DNA of 64,000 bases, from NCBI GenBank assembly GCA_002633005.1, contig NMRA01000660.1:113442-177441 (forward strand), written 5' to 3'. The position numbers and the translations under genes were made by a program. Shown here in pieces: positions 1 to 11,210 of this stretch (position 1 is the stretch's first letter; each line of letters begins with the position of its first letter). Source of the DNA: Phoronis australis (Eukaryota > Phoronida > Phoronidae). The notes beneath the pieces were generated by a model. That model did not search any database. It saw nothing but the letters and a program-made list of their open reading frames with translations, and was not told the DNA's origin.

Positions 1-124
1 TCTGGTCCCTGATCCGCCACTGGAACAGTACTAAAAACGTCACCACTAGTTTCTTCATCATCAGTATCAATAACATAATTAATGTCTCTCAAAAATTGTT
101 TTCCTGGTATTGTAATTAGTCATA

Positions 125-405
125 GGCAGATTTAGGGGGGGCGGGGGACCCCCCTGGCTGATGCAAGCAAAATGAAACAGCAACAGCGTGAAGCGTGAAG
201 AAATATGGAGTTCATCAACAAGGAACAGGAAGTCCCGGAGCGCGGCGGAATCGAGTTGCCGTTTTTTGGGGGGAACACCAGGTCAGTCACATCGCCGGCC
301 CCCGCAACTTTCGGGGCGGCTGTGCATACAATCGCGCTTTGCCAAATTTTCCAAGGCAGCATGTTGCCCCCCCCCCCTTATGTTATCCTAGATCCGCCAC
401 TGTTA
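125..405. mobile_element. Short hAT-like non-autonomous element (MITE)
   Basis: The right end carries CCGCCACTG next to a C-run (TAGATCCGCCACTG reading outwards). The left end has an imperfect inverted match, GGCAGATTTAGG followed by a G-run. Terminal sequences of the type CAGTGGCGGATCTAGG with internal G/C runs are common in hAT-derived short elements of animals. No transposase is encoded. A partial end of the same type (GATCCGCCACTG) lies at 10-21. Boundaries are approximate and I could not define a target duplication. Confidence 0.5.
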
Positions 406-410
406 GTGCA

Positions 411-1910
411 CATCAAAGATCAACTAAAGTTTGATGAACTACAGGGCTAATATTAAGCAAACAAATTGCAGTTCAGTGTGGGAACGTCAAAAGCGCAATT
501 AGTTGACCTGTCAACTGTGCTTCTTCTGCTAGTTTTATTTTAATCGCACTGTGAACCTTTTATGTTCACTTAGTGATAACTTAACCGTCGCAATGATGTT
601 TTTCGTTTTAAAATTGCTTCAGTTAATACTACAGGTACTCCAATATCGCCGCATTCGTTGCGATTCTATACTAGGGGATTCCATTGACAGGGAATTCCCT
701 GAGTATGCATGACAAGGGAGATAAGTCTTTATTTTGATACATAAACGAGTCGACAAATTCAGATTTTCTCATCTACAAGGATTATAATTACCATTTTCAA
801 GAACTTAGTCCTAACTGCTACAAAACTCATCCAAATTACAACAATGACGAAACGTTTTTCTGCGGTTTATTTGGCGCGGATACGAAACGATATGATCTCG
901 CGAGATCCAGCCTCATCACCCGTTTTTCGCGGTATTTTGTAAATGTGATGTGCCATATGTGAAAGACTAGTCGCTAACCGACTAGAACGACGTCTTTCGT
1001 GAAAATGCCTATTACGCAACTGCTATTCTAACCTAAAACAGCTGATGGCCGGTCGGCAGTTAAGGTCGGATGTAGAGTCGTCGGCCGGTCGTCGACTCCT
1101 AGCTGACCGGTCGGACAAAAATTTGTGATGTGTGCTGTACGTACACAATACTTCAAGCAATTTTAACAACCAGCATCAAGGCATAGCTAGGCGAAGCAAG
1201 AGTTGCATTTTGATTTTTCAAGTATTTCCAATTAATGATATTATATGTAATACTATTAGATTTTTTTTACATATCACTTCTTACCGTAAAATACAGTAGC
1301 ACGGTCTTAACAACCAAAATCTCTTGTTGAAAAATTCCTAGCTCATAGTTTGACAGGTTTTCGAAAGTGGTTCAAAGACTGGACATAAAAAGATGTCAGA
1401 GGCCAGACTATTTCTGGTATTGGGTCAGGGCCACGGGTCGGTGCATATAAAGAATGGCTTAATGTAATTGTTGTGCTTATTCACTAACTTTGGTGGGACA
1501 TCGCTCCTACAACCGTAGCTCAAGAATCTCGCTGGGTGAACAAACGTGTCAAAATGAAAAGTAAGCAATGAAATTAGGTTTGATTTGATAAATACAACAC
1601 ACGATCGAAACTCAGTCAAGCAGTCAGCCGGAAATTCAACACGAACTCTCACGGCTACATGTAGTCTCAGGGTCGCAAGCTCCAATAATACCCTCCATCA
1701 GAGCGCCACCATGACGGCTGAAAAGTGGCCTGGTGGAAACATAATGAACGACACACGGAACAACGTTTACGGACACTAATGCGCATGCCTTGGGAGGAAG
1801 TATGTCGATCACATCGCCACTACTTGCAAATGTCTTTATGCACTGTACTTGTTGGGATTAAGCCACTTGATCGGGGCTTCCTCGAATTTGTTTACCTCGA
1901 TCTCTGCTCG
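411..1910. other. Non-coding stretch, nothing recognised
   Basis: Only short chance reading frames are present. GGCCGGTCGGCAGTTA and similar GGTCGG-rich short repeats at 1,045-1,115 form a small imperfect inverted structure. No exon with convincing splice sites was seen. Confidence 0.4.
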
Positions 1911-3053
1911 TTTTAACGAATAGGCCTTTTGCGAGTTTATAACAATAACGCGAGATTATGTGAGACTTAACTGTGACGTGACGGGAAGTGGGGCAAAAGC
2001 TTGTCGTTTGGTCATTTGCCCAATACGGTAGCAGAGTGTATTCTGTTATTGTCTTCGAGTTTTTAGCCGTTTAGTTCCAAAAATGTCCAAGAGCATTGCT
2101 GTTATGGCAAATGAACTTCAGATTCGCACTACAATACGTTCTATTGCGTTCTGTACTAATTTCGTCCCGTGTATTTTAAACGGGCGGTAGGCGGAATCCG
2201 CTCACTGATAAAGTTTTCACCTCGTCGAAAATACATTCCACACCTAAAATTAGCATCTAAAAGTCTCTTACTTTCTTCAGTGACTCTTTTTGCTTCTAAA
2301 CATATCTTCGATGAAGCATATATACGGGAATTCAGGTGACTTAGGCGAAGAATTCCAACTCCACTTGTGATTACTGTTAACTTTGTCCGCGCGCGCGATT
2401 ACCACAATCAAGTATTTCAGCTGAGTCAGGTGAGTATGAGGCAAAGGCTAGCGCGATACTGAGCGAAGTGCGAGATCTGGCGCGTGACCTGCCGCGTGAC
2501 ACTTGCAAAATAGCATGAGAAAATATCAAGTGAAATTTGTAAGATTTGTGTCCCTTGGACTTTTTGTTCGTCAACAGGCGTGATTTCACTTAACTTCCTC
2601 AAAATGGCGGCTCTTTAGTGAGAGAATTTCGAGAGAACCGCGAGGTTTTCATGAATATGCTCAAGTTATTTGTAGACTAAATTGTGTCCAGAGTCAGGGT
2701 ATGTGTTAATTATAACTTCATGTGCACATATGCATGTTTCATTTGATTTTATTTGCTGTATTTTGAAGTGAATATCTTTTTATGGGGATACACTATCACC
2801 TCTGTATGCCTGCGCCATTCAGGCCTAGAGCGGGTTAAGTTCCAATTTCAGTCCGTTCACTACTTCGCACAACATAACAGGGTCACATTTTCTTTGTCTA
2901 TTCACAGTTATTCCACGACCCATCTACCATATCTTAAGTTGTTTTAACGTTTTAGGCGTAAAATTCACCATAAGAACTCCAGTAAGTTTTAGCGTGTGTA
3001 GCAAAGACTCGGAGCAAAACAAGAGCAATATGGCGGGTTTTGCCCCTTTCCGG

Positions 3054-3061
3054 TGACGTCA
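3054..3061. promoter_or_regulatory. CRE/ATF-type site TGACGTCA (tandem-repeat unit)
   Basis: A perfect TGACGTCA lies inside TTCCGGTGACGTCAC. Further perfect copies are at 3,195-3,202 and 4,257-4,264; the equivalent of the 3,195 site in unit 1 (about 1,974) has decayed to TGACGTGA. YY1-like AAAATGGCGGC lies at 2,601. This looks like duplicated CpG-bearing promoter sequence. Binding is inferred from the motif only. Confidence 0.4.
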
Positions 3062-3302
3062 CAGTGACTAGCGAGAAACTCGCAAGTGAGCTATTGCAAC
3101 TATTCAAGTTAACGGAGGTCGCCATACTCGGTAACTATGAACAGTTCTTTTGCCAGTTTATAACAATAACGCGAGTTTATGTGAGACTTAACTGTGACGT
3201 CACGGGAAGTGGGCAAAAGCTTGTCGTTTGACCATTTGCCCAATACGGTAACAGAATGTATTATGTTATTTTCTTCGCGTTTTTAGCCGTTTAGTTCGAA
3301 AA

Positions 3303-3540
3303 ATGCCAAACAAGCATTGCTGTTATGGCAAATGAAATTCAGATTCGCACTACAATACGTTATATCGCGTTCTGTACTAATTTCGTCCCCGGCGTGTATT
3401 TTAAACGGACGGTAGGCGATATCAGCTCACTGATTAAGTTTTCACCTCGTCAAAAATACATTCTACACTTAAAATTATCACCTAGAAAGGCGCTTACTTT
3501 CTTCAGTGATCCTTTCTGCTTCCAAACATATCTTCGATGA
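3303..3540 (+). pseudogene. Broken THAP-like first exon in tandem-repeat unit 2
   Basis: Translation from the ATG gives MPNKHCCYGK and then a TGA at codon 11, followed by an NSDS-like continuation. This resembles the amino terminus of THAP zinc-finger proteins (Met-Pro, then a C2CH cluster). The unit-1 counterpart at about 2,080 carries the same TGA and a further indel. No THAP tryptophan, AVPTIF-type motif or second Cys/His pair could be followed downstream. The THAP assignment rests on the first ten residues and is tentative. Confidence 0.3.
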
Positions 3541-5058
3541 AGCATAGCTACCGGAATTCAGGTGACTTAGGCGAAGAATTCCAACTCCACTTTGCGGTTA
3601 CTGTTTACTTTGACCGCGAGCGCGATAACCACAAAGTATTTCAGCCGAGTCAGGTGAGTGTGAGGCAAAGGCTAGCGCGAGACTGAGCGAAGCTCGAGAC
3701 CTGGCGCATCACACTTGCAAAATAGCATGAGCAAATATTAAGTAAAATTTGTAAGATTTGTGTCCCTTGGACTTTTTGTTCGTCAGGCGTGATTTTGCTT
3801 AACTTTCTCAAAATGGCGCGCAGTCAGAGAAGCACGAGCGAACCCCGAGTTTCATAGAAAAGTTCAAGTTATCTGCAGACTAAATTGTGTCCAGAGTCAG
3901 GGTATGTGTTAATTGTAGCTCCATGTACATATATGTATGTTTCATTTCATTTTATTTGCTGTATTTGAAGTGAGTAACTTTTTATGGGGATACACTATCG
4001 CCCCTGTACGCCTGCGGCATTCAGGCCTTGACCGGGTTGAGTTCCAATTTCAGTCCGTTCACAGCTTCGCACAACATAACAAGTTCACATTTTCTCCGTC
4101 CATACACAGTTATTCCACGATCCATCTACCATCTCTTAAGTTGTGTTAAGGTTTTAAGCGTAAAATTCACCATAAGAACTCTAGTAAGATTTAGCATGTG
4201 TAGCAAAGACTCGAGGCAAAACAAGAGCAATATGACGGGTTTTGCCTCTTTTCCGGTGACGTCACATTGACTAACGAGAAACTTGCAAGTGAGCTAGGGA
4301 GTTTTCCAGATTTCAAGCAATGGAAATGGCTGTAAGTTATTACGTCGGTGTCATTACTTTAACCATTGTGAAACCATTTTAAGTAACATTAGTCAGTGGT
4401 ACATTTCGTAGCTCTGTGAAACAGTGTAGCTCTAATAACAGAATACATTGGTCACGTGCCGGAGTTGGCATTCAATGATAGAACTGAAAGTGAATGCCAC
4501 TTTTAAGTTAGCATACTAAATGTTTTTTAACCTCAACAGTTCGTCTGAAGATATGAAATGTCTTGTAAATCCTATCGGGTTTTAGGACGACTATTTACGT
4601 CAATTTCATTCAGTATCTCATCATGACACAACTTACCTTTTACCCTTGCACTTGTGAAATTATATCCTGCACAAGAGCCATACCTTCATGAATAAACAAA
4701 TCACTGTATTACACTGTCAACTTAAACACAATATGCTCGATCATGTGAAATAATACAAACATGAAATAGAAGATAGCAATAACATCAAAACCAAATATGC
4801 CATCATTATCACAGTCACCACAAACGGGGAAAACTTAATTACACAAACTGATAATAAAATAATACACTATTTATCAATGAAAATCACTTAATTCTTTTAA
4901 GGAATTCTTGAGAAAATGAGTAGCTTGTCGAAAGATAACATATTTAACACATTACAAGTGCCAGGGAGAAACTAACCGTGCAAAAACAGGGGATTTGGAA
5001 CGAAATACGAATTGGAGCTCAGCGATATTTTAAATCAATGCTAGATTGTTGTTCTTAC

Positions 5059-5204
5059 CCTCTTGTTGTAAACCCATAACGCCTTGTTCTGTAATACTTG
5101 TGTAATTTAAACTGTGACGACCACGTGACCGTTCTATCTCTCTGATTGTCGCTCCAAGGTAAGATTCTACCATCATGCCAAGCAGCCCGACAAATACTTG
5201 AATC
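5059..5204 (-). CDS. Gene L: exon for C-terminal half of LCCL domain
   Basis: The exon is 146 nt, phase 0 at its start and phase 2 at its end, with acceptor ATTCAG and donor GTAAG. It encodes DSSICRAAWHDGRI and, after a divergent middle, YYRTRRYGF. The first motif is the hallmark of the LCCL domain (consensus SSICxAAxHxG), an extracellular disulphide-bonded module known from Limulus factor C, cochlin and Lgl1/CRISPLD proteins. The gene R copy at 57,175-57,320 has the same length, phase and splice sites. A hand count gives about 27 differences in 146 nt, while the flanking intron is clearly more diverged, so coding constraint is likely. The full function of the protein is unknown. Confidence 0.85.
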
Positions 5205-6189
5205 CTGAATTGATTAAAGGCATACCATTCACACTGGAGGTAAAGTTCTACTGTCACTGGCTGGGAAGTGAACTTTACAAGAAGAACCACCAGTCATATC
5301 CCTTGACACTTAATTGTAGTACCAGCAGCTTTATTTAAATTATTGCACAAAACCAAACAAATGCATGTGCATAATATTTTCTTAAAAATGTTTGAATTTA
5401 TTTTTAAAGCCCCATGAAACGGTCACCCAACTAAAAATTAACGTTCGTTTCACAAGTAGGTCACAAAATTCATAGCACATATCGTTTTCAAATTAGGAAG
5501 TTTCAGGAGTCTTCTACCTGTATTTCTTATTTGACGTTTGGGAGTATATCTTGCTGAACAGTAATCTATGCCGAAAAGTGTCAAGAATTCCTGGCATTTA
5601 ATTAGATGATTTTGTTTGAGTTATTAAGTAATTAAACCGGATGATTCTGAGGGGCCTGCCCAAATAATGTTTTTACATGTGTATTTATCAGCAGTGTGTG
5701 GATTTTCTTCGAGATGCTATGTCTCATTAAAACCGTGAATGTTCAAATTTGCAGTATTAGCGCCACCTAATGACTTCCTGGAGAACTGCGTGTACATGTA
5801 TAAGTATAATCAGGAAAAGAAGACACACCTGACAAACTTCATTTTGGATGCAGAGTGTCATGGGAAAATTAGGATACATGTACCTACCCATTTACATAGT
5901 AATACCATGTGAAAATGATGAGACTTTCTACAATTACAAAAGGCAACCTTTTATTATTTGTGTATTTCACTATCAAATAACGATTGCGAAATATTTGAAA
6001 TTACTAGGTTTTTATGTGTCCACACTTGCTTTTCAGAGTAACAGTTGTGGGGTCTTCTGTAAAAAATCGCATCAAATTACAAATTGTTTCTTTTCCTAAT
6101 TATACTTGTACACACAATTCTCCATGAAATCACTAGGTTGCGCTAATTCTACACATTTGAATGTTTACGGTTTTAATAAGACATAGCAT

Positions 6190-6990
6190 CTTTAAAGGAG
6201 AATGCCACCCAAAAAACAACCTTGTATCAATTTAGATCGAGTAGTTCTACTCGATAACGGCACGTTCGGTTGCGTTACCTGACACCTGGCAGCAGACGGA
6301 GGTGTTGAAAGTACCCAATGACGTCATTGGTATCACCTACAGTCTGTTCAGCAGTTCACAACACGGGTTATTGGTGTAAGCTTATCGCTTGAATTCATCG
6401 TTTAACCCTTAAAATACACCTAGTTCTATTACGGATTTATTTATATTTGGATACACAATAGCCTACAAAGTTCGGCATACCAATTTACCAAGGTCCGTAG
6501 CAGGAGTTTGGGGTCTGTTCGGAAAAAAATCGAAGTATTCTTCCGTGAAATACAGATAGCAGAACCTAGATCCGTCTTGTTTAGAGTTGTGATTTTTTGA
6601 GTCCTAAACACGCAAAACGTTTGTTAATTCTGTCAGTGGTTCGGAATCAGGCTCTTCGCGGCCGGACTGACTCGTTATTGCGGCCAGTGGCTCGGAACCC
6701 GATCAGGCCCGTCGCGGGCACCGGGACTGGCGCGAACATAAACCAGCTTGAGTTGGAAACTCAACCTCCAGTCACGAAAAGACTATAACAGTTACCCAAA
6801 GAAGTAATGTACACGTAATTATTTATGTGAATTAGCCACGAAACTGAAAATCTACTTACTTTTCGGGTGCCGCGAAGTCGGGTACCCCTTCCACAGACCG
6901 TCAGGGCAAAGGTTGTACAGTAACACTGATTTGAATAATGCATTTGTATTTCTAAATAAAGATTCCCCTAACATGTCACCATCTATTATA
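6190..6990. repeat. Conserved intronic block, left copy (partner 53,290-54,125)
   Basis: About 800 bp matches 53,290-54,125 in reverse complement, including TAAAGATTCCCCTAACA near its right end and CAGTTCACAACACGGGTTA near 6,352. It lies in the intron between the two LCCL exons in both arms. Its left edge, TTTAAAGGAGAATGCCACCC, recurs alone at 52,437, so part of the block may be an older transposon. The block includes a perfect 16-bp palindrome at 6,315-6,330. Confidence 0.75.
6315..6330. promoter_or_regulatory. Perfect palindrome: CRE core flanked by CCAAT boxes
   Basis: CCAATGACGTCATTGG is a perfect 16-bp palindrome combining a CRE-type TGACGTCA with two inverted CCAAT pentamers. The partner in the other arm, 53,968-53,983, reads CCGATGACGTCATTGG and keeps the core. 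Regulatory function is inferred only from the motif. Confidence 0.35.
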
Positions 6991-8254
6991 TAAAATTCAT
7001 CGTTTGCACGAAGTCCGTCTCCCCTACTCCATTACAGACCTTCGTTGTGCCCGTTAGTTTTGGAACCGCCTTGGTATTGCACCAGCCCCCTATTTGGATT
7101 CGAAGTGTTCTATTTTTTCTCGCCGTTTTTTCGTGGACGCGGAGGGAGGGTGGTCAGTTTCGCACTGGCCTTGGTGACGTCAGTCCGTAGGCTTAATTTC
7201 ACTCCCTCCGGCTTCTGTCGCGTATATAATTCATTGGGCCTGTCGCCGCCAAAATTAATGATGCCTCATTAAAAAATGTTAACTCTTCCTTGAGTAAACT
7301 AAATTATATACCTGGGTGTTGGAAATTTGGCGTTCTTCATTTATTCTGATGCGAAAATTGCGATACGCTCTTTGAGCGCCATTGCGTCACCTATTGGCCA
7401 ATTTCCATGTTCTTCAATCAACTGTGAGGTTGCGTACGTGTCATAACGATTCAACGTGGTGTCAATTGGTTACAATTTTTTGCTATTTTAATACCAGAAA
7501 ACCCAATTTTAGAACAAACTCTCGAGATATATTGCAAAATTTTAGGAAATGGCGTGTACGTGCGCGTGTCACGAGTATGCACTGTTTTCAAAAACGACGA
7601 CAGGTTTTCCTTTGTTACAAAAGGCGGAGAATTACGTCTATAAACGGCTGTAACGGGAAAGATGAATGTCGCTTCATTCCCAGATTTTGCAGGCTCTCCT
7701 GCAGTTTGTTAGCTCTAAGATTCACGACGAGGTGACGAGCTGAACACGAGGGTTGTGTGAAATTTCGGTGTCTAACGGAGCTCTACACACGGCTACCTCA
7801 GAAGCTGTGTGTTGACGATAGTCTTCATACAGCTAGCTGGCTTACTACCTCAGTATGTACATTTATAATGCAACTTTGTAAATACATCTATATATTTTGT
7901 GCACTTTACAATATTTTAAATGCATTCTTAGTTTTTACTTTAAAGAATATCTGATTACCGTACTTAAGTTGTGTTACGGCACGGTCAAGTGTTCTGGTAA
8001 GAAATTTGTACTGCCCGGGGAAGCATCCCGCAGCCCCAAACGTTGTCTTCTAAATCTGACAGTGAAATATTCTGCTTGAAGCTTTGAACACAGTCTCTTC
8101 AAGAAGTATTCCTGTGTCTTGCGATGAACACCAATGTTCACTCTTAGGTGTAGCTATCCCCCCTCGGCGTTTCACTAGCTGCTACCCGTGCGAAAGCGTG
8201 ATATTATGTTTGGTTTTGGATCAAAATTTAACATGACATCCTTTAGGTTACCAT

Positions 8255-8530
8255 TACGCACTTTTGCATACATGCTGGCATTCAAATATGCATCCATGCA
8301 TACATACATGCATGTATGCATACATACATAAATATAAAAGAAATGGACATGAATGCGTACATGCATGCGTACGTGTATAAATACATACACACACACATGT
8401 TAACGCACACTTCTATGCATACATACGTGCACACATGGACACGCAAATATCAATACATACATACATTCGTACGTTAACACAATATTCACATATACATTCA
8501 TAAAACCAACATACATGCAACTTACTTACA
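8255..8530. repeat. Microsatellite region, CATA/CATG repeats
   Basis: Interrupted tetranucleotide repeats of ACATACAT and GCATGTAT type alternate with purine-pyrimidine stretches. The Cys/His/Val-rich reading frames over it are repeat artefacts. Confidence 0.85.
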
Positions 8531-8642
8531 TACACTGAATAAATACGTGCGTTTTCTCATTATATAAGTTCTTTTTATATTTGGATGACATTGAAAAACA
8601 CAATCAATACAAACACCACTGTCTGATGCACTTAGATGAAAC

Positions 8643-8712
8643 TTCATCACTACAACCACCAATACAACCACAACAACCGCAACAACAACAACTAAAACAA
8701 CAACAACTTCAT
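8643..8712. repeat. AAC trinucleotide microsatellite
   Basis: Imperfect (ACA)n/(AAC)n run. The poly-valine frame on the minus strand is a product of the repeat. Confidence 0.85.
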
Positions 8713-8792
8713 GTACTGCTCTCATTTCTGTTTATACCTCTACAGCTTCCATAGGTTGGTTAAAGAGTACCGTTCTACTCCTCTTTACTTAC

Positions 8793-8862
8793 ATAAGTGT
8801 ACGACCCAGTCCCCCACACTCTATGTGCAGAATCTGTACACTCTCTCTTTGGACATATATAT
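8793..8862 (-). CDS. Gene L: exon for N-terminal half of LCCL domain
   Basis: A 70-nt exon with acceptor GTTATAG and donor GTAAGT. After one base completing the previous codon it reads YICPKREC and ends RVWGTGSYTY. CP..C followed by VWGTGxY is the usual first half of LCCL. The exon ends in phase 0, exactly as needed to join DSSICRAA at 5,204. The gene R counterpart (51,172-51,235) reads YMCPKDEC and VFGTGTYSY and is two codons shorter. Both keep the splice sites. This exon on its own is too short to show as an open frame. Confidence 0.85.
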
Positions 8863-9265
8863 CTATAACAGAAGACATCCGCTATACATAAGCGAAACTA
8901 CTGTTTCAAGTGCGACCAGTTTCAAGAAACAAGCCGCTAAGTTCATTTCTGTAACTCCAATGGACTGACATTGGACATCCATTCTCTCTTATGGAAACAG
9001 AGCCCACGACAGCATCATGCACTATCTGGTCGTTAAGCAATAACGCATTAAATAGCAATGTCGTTCAACTTCTAGTATATAAATCTTACTTTGAACATGC
9101 AAATATGGTTCTAAAAAGTATCTTCACAGTAGTACTCTGACCACATTTAGGACATACATCGGTAAATGTCACTTCCTTTAGCATACTACATGATTGCAGG
9201 ACAAAGGAAGTTGTGTCGCATTTCCGTAGTGAAGCCAGGGAGGAGTTCAATAACTTTAGCTCCAC

Positions 9266-9335
9266 CCTAAAGACGAGATTTTGCAAGATTCCGCGAGATA
9301 TGGCAACGTATTTTCAATAATTCGCATGTGATTTT
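9266..9335. repeat. Decayed fragment of the palindromic MITE family
   Basis: GATTCCGCGAGATATGGCAACGT resembles the inner part of the element at 11,009-11,167 (GATTACGCGAGATATTGCCGTGT). No terminal repeats are left here. Confidence 0.4.
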
Positions 9336-10178
9336 AAAACCCCGCAAGACAGTTATTGAATTTTACCCTGACTATTCGTGACAACGTGTTAATGGACATT
9401 TTTGAGCGATCAAAGAACACAAGCATATTCGGGTTTAATTGTTGCTAATTTATTCCACATGTTTTGATACTTCATTTCACTTATTAACTCTGTCACTTGC
9501 CCGTAAACTATGTGTGATGCTATGGGCTGAGTATATACTGCCGAAAAAACATGTACTAACCCGGTACAGCATAATAACACACCTACAGCGTATGTAACAT
9601 ACGTGGAGCGACTTCATCAGTGCTTGCAACCCTTCCTCTGTTTGCAACCGCACAGCCAAATTCACTCTCTCAAAGTGAAGGGAACATTTCGTACGTTCTT
9701 TGCGTATATGCGTTTTCATTAACTTTTGCTAAGTTCATAAACGTTTTGTGGTATTCAGCGGGGGACCTTTGACGGATGAATAATTGGGTGATGTTTAAAT
9801 TGAAAAATAAAACCGATGTCACTCACAAAGCAATCCAAAAACAAAGCCCATTTATTCAGGCACTTGTTCATCAGTATGCATGTATTTGTCTTAGAAAAGA
9901 AGGCTTGTCCAAAGTTATCCAAAAGTCTTTGCGGTGACATTTTATTTGCAGCTCGACCTACCTCGAACTTTCAGCTGTGCCTTTAAAAAACTACAGGTAT
10001 GAAAGGATTTTTTAAGTTAATAATTTCATTTTATGTTTGAAAATGAAACCGGCAAAACGTGAGTGAAAGAAACCAAGATTTAGCTTTGTAGTATGGTTTC
10101 CGTTAATAGTTTTTCACGCTTGGCTGTTTTAGTGTTCATGTAATGTGTACTTTCACGCTGTAAAATAATCACACTCAC

Positions 10179-10254
10179 GGCTGACCCCTGCCATTGAAGT
10201 AGTCACTGCATCGCCCAGTTGCGTCGCTGTTCAACAGTTGACAGAAGAGTGAAC
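10179..10254 (-). CDS. Gene L: Cys-rich exon upstream of the LCCL domain
   Basis: The exon is 76 nt with acceptor GCATTTCAG and donor GTGAGTG, entering in phase 1 and leaving in phase 2. It encodes CQLLNSDATGRCSDYFNG. The gene R homologue (48,875-48,965) reads CQPLNSDATGQCSDHFYAG and is five codons longer; acceptor, donor and both phases are the same. Exit phase 2 fits the next LCCL exon at 8,862, giving a coherent three-exon chain on the minus strand. I do not recognise a named domain; two cysteines suggest a small disulphide-bonded extracellular segment. Confidence 0.7.
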
Positions 10255-10729
10255 CTGAAATGCACAGAAAGGCATGGTCGTGTTTATGATTCCCATGGAT
10301 TAGACTCGAAATTGTTTCTGTCTGTTTTTACTTTTGTACTAGTACATTGAAAGCTACGTAATTCTAGTTCGCACTTTATAACCCCGGTATTAACTTTAAA
10401 ATTTTAAACCTCATCCCCGGAGCTTGGTAATGCAAAAGTTTCGATTAGCAAGATAACTCATTTATGGTTAAGCATAACACTGTCACATTTGTAACGAAAC
10501 ATTTTACGTTTCGTGCGACATCGTCTACAAGAAGTGCGACTCCTGTCTTCACGCATTCACTATTGAGCGACAATTTGCGGATTCCTCTGCGGCGATGACC
10601 AAGTGCAGCTGAAGGTACTTGCTATGGATTTTTGCAATCCACGTGTTCCACAGCAATTGGAAATCAGGATTCTTTAAACGTGGTGGGTTTACTGAGGTTG
10701 TCCCCCTGAGATAAAAGTTCTACATATAT

Positions 10730-11210
10730 TACGGTTGTAGGACACTTTTGACGCCCGTGCTTTACGAGCAGAATCGCTACAGTGTATATCCACTTGTAAA
10801 ATCGGATCATGCCAGCTCTGAAAAAGGTTGTGCGCTCGTAATGCACGCCCGTAAAATAAGCTCATTAATTACGCTCATGATTGACGAAGTGCAAAAGAGT
10901 AGCAAACAGCATCGTTGCCCTGCGAAGGAAACTATTTGTCCGTGAATCACGTTTGTAAATTACGTGCCTTCTTCACGTAATCCGTATGTCAGTAACCTTT
11001 CTTGGAGCAGCCTCCCGTTCAGTAACGCTAGGACCTAGATTAAAAGCAAGACTTTGCGAGATTACGCGAGATATTGCCGTGTATTTCAAATATTAAGAGC
11101 ACGTGACCTTGACTAGCTTTTGGCTAGATCCTAGCGTGGGTCCTAGCGTCTACTGAACGCATGCCAGGTTACTAATGTCGTTGGAATGATTGCCTATTCA
11201 CTCGTTATAC
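10730..11210. repeat. Direct repeat with 17,100-17,440
   Basis: CGCCCGTG, AATCGCTACA and GTATATCCA occur in the same order at 10,748-10,790 and 17,115-17,150. Both copies end with AATGTCGTTGGAATGATTGC (11,173 and 17,396). The first copy carries the MITE at 11,009-11,167. Confidence 0.6.
11009..11167. mobile_element. Palindromic MITE, copy 1
   Basis: The ends form an inverted repeat around GTTCAGTAACGCTAGGACC. The element sits inside a sequence that is uninterrupted in a related copy at 17,340-17,400, which marks it as an insertion. A second copy lies at 44,741-44,886. It has no coding capacity. Confidence 0.75.

Larger units (their letters stand above)
1914..4305. repeat. Two-copy tandem repeat, unit about 1.22 kb
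   Basis: Unit 1 runs about 1,914-3,134 and unit 2 about 3,135-4,305. The shared word GTTTATAACAATAACGCGAG (with small changes) lies at 1,935 and 3,156, giving a period of 1,221 bp. Matching blocks follow in the same order through both units, for example TTTTTATGGGGATACACTAT and GTAAAATTCACCATAAGAAC. The copies differ by scattered substitutions and small indels, so they are clearly diverged. Each unit holds a broken THAP-like start and CRE-type sites, listed separately. Confidence 0.9.

Noticed and set aside
132-450. Overlapping short frames at the left edge
   Set aside because: They lie in a MITE with C/G homopolymers and have no coding support.
5030-5290. Alternative frame reading FRIQVFVGLLG through the LCCL exon
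   Set aside because: This frame is also open on the left but has a stop in the right-arm copy, while the LCCL frame is open, phase-consistent and homologous in both.
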